NCBI GenBank assembly: GCA_030267965.1
Contig: BRYA01000695.1
Span: forward strand, 3,686 to 33,575
Reading direction: 5' to 3'
Source of the DNA: Triparma columacea
Taxonomy: Eukaryota; Sar; Bolidophyceae; Parmales; Triparmaceae
Length of the DNA stretch: 29,890 nucleotides
The position numbers were made by a program, and so were the translations under genes. Each line of letters begins with the position of its first letter. The stretch's first letter is position 1. The notes beneath the pieces were generated by a model. That model did not search any database. It was not told the origin of the DNA and saw only the letters and a list, made by a program, of their open reading frames with translations. Shown here in pieces: positions 27,801-29,890 of this stretch.

Positions 27801-28819
27801 TTGCAGTGTCAGCAATTACAACAGGCTTTGCTTCTGCAACAATTAGTTATGACTGGGACACAGACCCTGCTAAGAGAGAAGGGGCACCAGACTTTTATGG
27901 ATATATACCAGCAAAAGCAAGCAAGAGAACAGTAGTGTTTGTGTCCATGATGCTGTTCACTGCAGGAATGCTTCTAATAAGATGTACAACAATAGTTCTT
28001 CTTGGGTTAATTGGAGGTAGTTGGGCCTTTCTCTACATTGGAGCTGACCTTGGTTTGTATTTATTGGTTAAGATATTGAGGGGAGACTTTTGGTATTGGA
28101 TGCCATCAGGGGGTATTACAGAGTTTTTCAATAGTACTTTTGGCCGAGTGGTGTCAAAGATCATTGTAGACTTCACTTCAATGGTGCAATTTAGACATCC
28201 TAATGAAGTTGGGGGAAGCTATTGGTTGTTTGGTTTTTTATTGACAATGGGAAGCCTCCCAGTGTCAGTAAATATAGCTTCACCTTATGTAGACAAAGAA
28301 GCAATTGATATTGCATCGTCAATTGTGAAGAATTTCATACCTATAACTATCCTGTGTTTTGCTGTCTTCTTTTGGAATATTGAGAGGAAGTACTGGCACA
28401 CTTTTTGGAGCACACAGACATCAAAAGACTTTTCAATGGCCTTTTTCCTTGAAGGAAAAAGTGATGCAATAAAGTTTGCAGTGTTAACCAAATCTAGGAA
28501 ACATTGGGTCTCAATTGAAGGAGAAGTTAAGAAATGGGTTGAGTCAAATTGGGCAAAATGGGAAGTGGAGAAACCAGAGTGGTTTACTGATGTAAAGAAA
28601 GCTTTGGTACCTGTAGAGTTTATTCCAGCAGATGGAGATGCTAGAAGAATAGAGAGTGTAAGGAGAGCAAGTGTTGATGCTGAAGCGGAGGGTGGTCTAG
28701 CAGGTGCTGTAAGAGCAAGTATAAGGAGAGCAAGTGTTGGAGGCGCTGATGGTGGAGATATTATAGGGGTAGGAGGTGGGAAGGCTAAAGAAAGCAGTGT
28801 TGGTGCCGATAGAAGATGA
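24809..28819 (+). CDS. Polytopic membrane protein with two tandem copies of one unit, XK-related-like
   Basis: A single open frame of 1336 residues. An acidic N-terminus (1-95) is followed by two homologous units of about 626 residues (about 25100-26875 and 26970-28745; DNA offset 1878 bases at the best-aligned point). Each unit has a soluble helical segment, then SMTDLxTDVYVTYxF, an Asp-containing segment followed by about seven predicted membrane spans (copy A at about 25617-25668, 25845-25890, 25909-25968, 26053-26136, 26143-26193, 26341-26408, 26459-26512), then a cytosolic tail with WVSIEGExKKWVE. The tail closes with SVRRAS and IRRASVGG, RRxS sites of the type basophilic kinases such as PKA accept. 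The TDxxTDVYV motif and the later EMFSEAIPGVIIQL segment recall XK-related (XKR) scramblases, but the resemblance is partial and unverified. No signal peptide is seen. The first 250 codons use C-rich codons; the rest is increasingly C-poor. Confidence 0.85.
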   Translation: MEGEVEADVGLVGDVATIKDGPQLPSSSERAHSGVCGPTRSSPAVSQMAEKGRNDIEAQGEGAIEVSEESEEKYEAEEGSEEVMAPVDHDRTTSGQEGKQLGEDLMMAVKEREDGRTKEEAVGEFVATNDLLKGAVEKYAFVEAMLAAIIENKLHRMRKVEGEAKDLEKKDGKEIGESLASTLATTTQVQSAIDEWMHQFPALKELDEEYGWFRPLLETIGFKLMEEVPWGVKMRVTVGAFTSMTDLLTDVYVTYTFGSDRKWGYFKASLASLVVSIGGQMLFVWYQNSKLGMKRVVREWVPILLGYKPAVDAYRVATGAKQEAGVAVDPMFEMTMMKCVEMFSEAIPGVIIQLMAIATSDKDVGTSAWLSVAVSAITTGFASATISYDWDTDPARREQTPDFYGYIPAKASKRTVVFVSMLLYTAGMLLIRCTTIVLLGLMGGRWVFLYIGADLGLYLLVKTLRGDFWYWLPWVGRMEILSSILMRVTCKIIVDFTSMAHFRHPQEVGGAYWLFGLVLTMVSLPVSIYIYLFSPHVDGNPIDIASFIVKYIIPITAICLGVFFFNIERKYLHTFWSTQRGKDKSMAYFLEGESDVIKFEVFKRSKHHWVSIEGEIKKWVELNWAKWEEEQPEWFTDVRKAMVPVDFIPSDGDARRNESVRRASIDAEAESGLAGALRASIRRASVGGTVETGLVIPENDNTSVLDGDMSTREGESNEKVGTRIGEQLMQTVKKRKRGHNGEIKVKVVKDFITSNQALGELIEQNNFVGTMLCAVVRNKLKRDASKEGLNENEEEAKGWKIGNELTKTMSVTTSAEEAIRVWAGEHSEVQEVMREHGWLRPMLEAVVKELFLKTNFGLKARVMAGAVLSMTDLVTDVYVTYMFRRGKKYGYFKASLASLVASIGLQMLIIWFQNKKLGMKRVVWELIPILFGYKPAVDAYRVATGAKQEVGAIVDPISEMTWMKVVEMFSEAIPGVIIQLMAIVTSKKDKGTSAWLSVAVSAITTGFASATISYDWDTDPAKREGAPDFYGYIPAKASKRTVVFVSMMLFTAGMLLIRCTTIVLLGLIGGSWAFLYIGADLGLYLLVKILRGDFWYWMPSGGITEFFNSTFGRVVSKIIVDFTSMVQFRHPNEVGGSYWLFGFLLTMGSLPVSVNIASPYVDKEAIDIASSIVKNFIPITILCFAVFFWNIERKYWHTFWSTQTSKDFSMAFFLEGKSDAIKFAVLTKSRKHWVSIEGEVKKWVESNWAKWEVEKPEWFTDVKKALVPVEFIPADGDARRIESVRRASVDAEAEGGLAGAVRASIRRASVGGADGGDIIGVGGGKAKESSVGADRR
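25100..28745 (+). repeat. Tandem intragenic duplication, unit about 1.88 kb
   Basis: Two direct copies are visible in DNA as well as protein, for example AGCATGACTGATTTG at 25535 and 27413. Identity is uneven: the stretch 25905-26137 and its partner 27783-28015 are nearly identical, including synonymous positions, while the N-terminal soluble segments (25100-25450 and 26970-27330) are strongly diverged. Confidence 0.88.
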
Positions 28820-28944
28820 GGATGGAGAGTGACTAATAGGGCAGCAACATTTGTAGGAGAAATCAACTTGATTTGGTTTAGTTGTGATCATTTTGAAAGT
28901 GTTTTAGGTGTATATTGAGTACTGTTGGAGCTTTAAAGTGGATT

Positions 28945-29246
28945 GTGAGTATTGTGGAGGTGTTAGTAAATGTATTGTGGGAAGGTTATTGTGATTTGTG
29001 ATTATTGTGGGAGTGTAGAAGATTTATTATGAGAGTGTTAAAGTGGTTTATGAGTATTGAGATAGTATAGTAAATGTGGATGGAGTTTTGAAGAATTGTT
29101 GAAGTGTTGAAGTGTTGAAGTGGTTTGTGAGTATAATGGAAGTTTATTAGATGTGTTTGTGAGTATTGTGGATGTGTATTAGATGTATTGTGGGAAGGTT
29201 ATAGTGATTTGTGAGTATTGTGGAAGTGTAGTAGATATGTATTATG
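28945..29246 (+). repeat. Diverged direct repeats in the C-free tract
   Basis: A segment of about 87 bases at 28945-29031 recurs at 29159-29246 (offset 214) with scattered differences. Both contain GTGAGTATTGTGG, ATGTATTGTGGGAAGGTTAT and GTGATTTGTGA in the same order. A shorter variant lies between them around 29041-29140. Confidence 0.75.
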
Positions 29247-29771
29247 TTTTGGAGAAATATGGAATGATTATAGTGGTTTGAGAGAATAAAGAAAGTGTAG
29301 TAGATGTTATGAGGATAAATAGAAAAAGGGTGAGTGTGGTTATGGAGAGGAGAGAAGAGAGAAGAGATGAGGGGAAAGTGTAGTGGAGAGAAGAGTATAA
29401 AGTTTAGTGATGTAAAAGTGTGTAGGTAAATGTTAATAAGTTTTAAAAAATTGAGGAAGTGTTATAGTATTTTGTAAGTATGATGGGAAGTGTAGAGAAT
29501 GTGTATGGTGATGAATAAAAGGAATGAGAGTGTGGTGGGTGGAAGGAGTAAGAGAAATTAAGGAGTGAGGGTAGAAGAGAGGAGGATATAAGGTAAAATG
29601 ATGTGTGTAAATGTAGTAGATGTGTATAAAAAAGTATTGAAGGAGGGTGAGTGTAGTTGTGGAGAGGAGTGGGATGAGTTAAAGAAGTGGGAGTAAAAGA
29701 GAGGAGGGTGTAAAAAGAAATGGTGTTAGTAAAGGTAAGGTGTGTGTAAGAGTAAAGTGTAAGAGTAAAGT

Positions 29772-29890
29772 GTGTGAAGTGTGTGAAGTGTGTAATGAGT
29801 GTAAAGGGTGTGAAGGGTGTGAAGGGTGTGAAGGGTGTAAAGGGTGTAAAGGGTGTAAAGGGTGTAAAGGGTGTAAAGGGTGTAAAGGGT
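29772..29890 (+). repeat. 9-bp tandem repeat array (GTGTAAAGG type) at the window end
   Basis: Thirteen consecutive 9-mers fill 29772-29888: GTGTGAAGT twice, GTGTAATGA once, GTGTAAAGG once, GTGTGAAGG three times and GTGTAAAGG six times. The repeats become more uniform toward the right and run off the window edge. The G-rich strand reads toward the right end. The canonical TTAGGG telomere unit is not present. Confidence 0.95.

Larger units (their letters stand above)
28820..29890. other. Non-coding right end; cytosine-free from 28932
   Basis: No gene is visible. The first 110 bases are the 3' flank of the membrane-protein gene. The last C on the plus strand is at 28931. All 959 bases from 28932 to the window end are A, G or T only. 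The tract is built of diverged short repeats with recurring words such as GTGAGTATTGTGG, GTGTAGTAGATGT and GGGTGAGTGT, plus A/G-rich blocks at about 29340-29400, 29530-29590 and 29640-29710. Confidence 0.9.

Noticed and set aside
29772..29890. Array taken as a canonical telomere
   Set aside because: The unit is 9 bases of GTGTAAAGG type, not TTAGGG; a satellite or subtelomeric repeat is all that can be claimed.

Overview
The window is nuclear DNA from a eukaryotic microbe, most likely a photosynthetic stramenopile (an ochrophyte such as a bolidophyte/Parmales or diatom relative). The evidence is: a eukaryotic replicative polymerase (POLA1) split by short GTGAG...AG introns; spliced animal-type PNP; a protein of the light-dependent protochlorophyllide reductase family with an N-terminal hydrophobic leader; Pro-Thr-rich surface stalks; a BspA-type LRR protein; and a nephrocystin-1-like (cilium-associated) C-terminal domain. 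The lineage is inferred from gene content only. The DNA is gene-dense, intergenic spaces are mostly 0.1-0.7 kb, and visible introns are 65-305 bp.

Layout, left to right: POLA1 (minus, four visible exons, C-terminus beyond the left edge); BspA-type leucine-rich repeat protein (minus); an unrecognised two-exon gene (plus); PNP (plus, three exons, with an unusual hydrophobic C-terminal tail); a POR-like short-chain dehydrogenase (minus), divergent from an EEF1AKMT2/Efm4-type lysine methyltransferase (plus); an intradiol dioxygenase-like protein with a Pro-Thr stalk (minus), divergent from an unrecognised 183-aa protein (plus); a PLAC8-type Cys-rich protein (minus), divergent from a giant multidomain gene (plus, 14671-24090, interrupted by a 196-base run of N); and a 1336-aa polytopic membrane protein made of two tandem copies of one unit (plus).

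The two most unusual items are at the right. The giant gene joins at least eight Tudor-like modules, an RS-rich linker, 28 EF-hand-like motifs (four six-hand supermodules plus a four-hand block) and a C-terminal region resembling nephrocystin-1. The last 959 bases (28932-29890) contain not one cytosine on the plus strand and end in thirteen 9-bp G/T-rich tandem units. This looks like a repeat-derived, possibly subtelomeric, extremely strand-asymmetric tract.

The genes do not form a pathway. Housekeeping genes (replication, purine salvage, translation-factor methylation) are interleaved with lineage-specific surface, membrane and calcium-binding proteins. Exon boundaries were derived by hand from reading frame, splice consensus and family conservation. 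Family assignments are from recognition of motifs, not from a database search.
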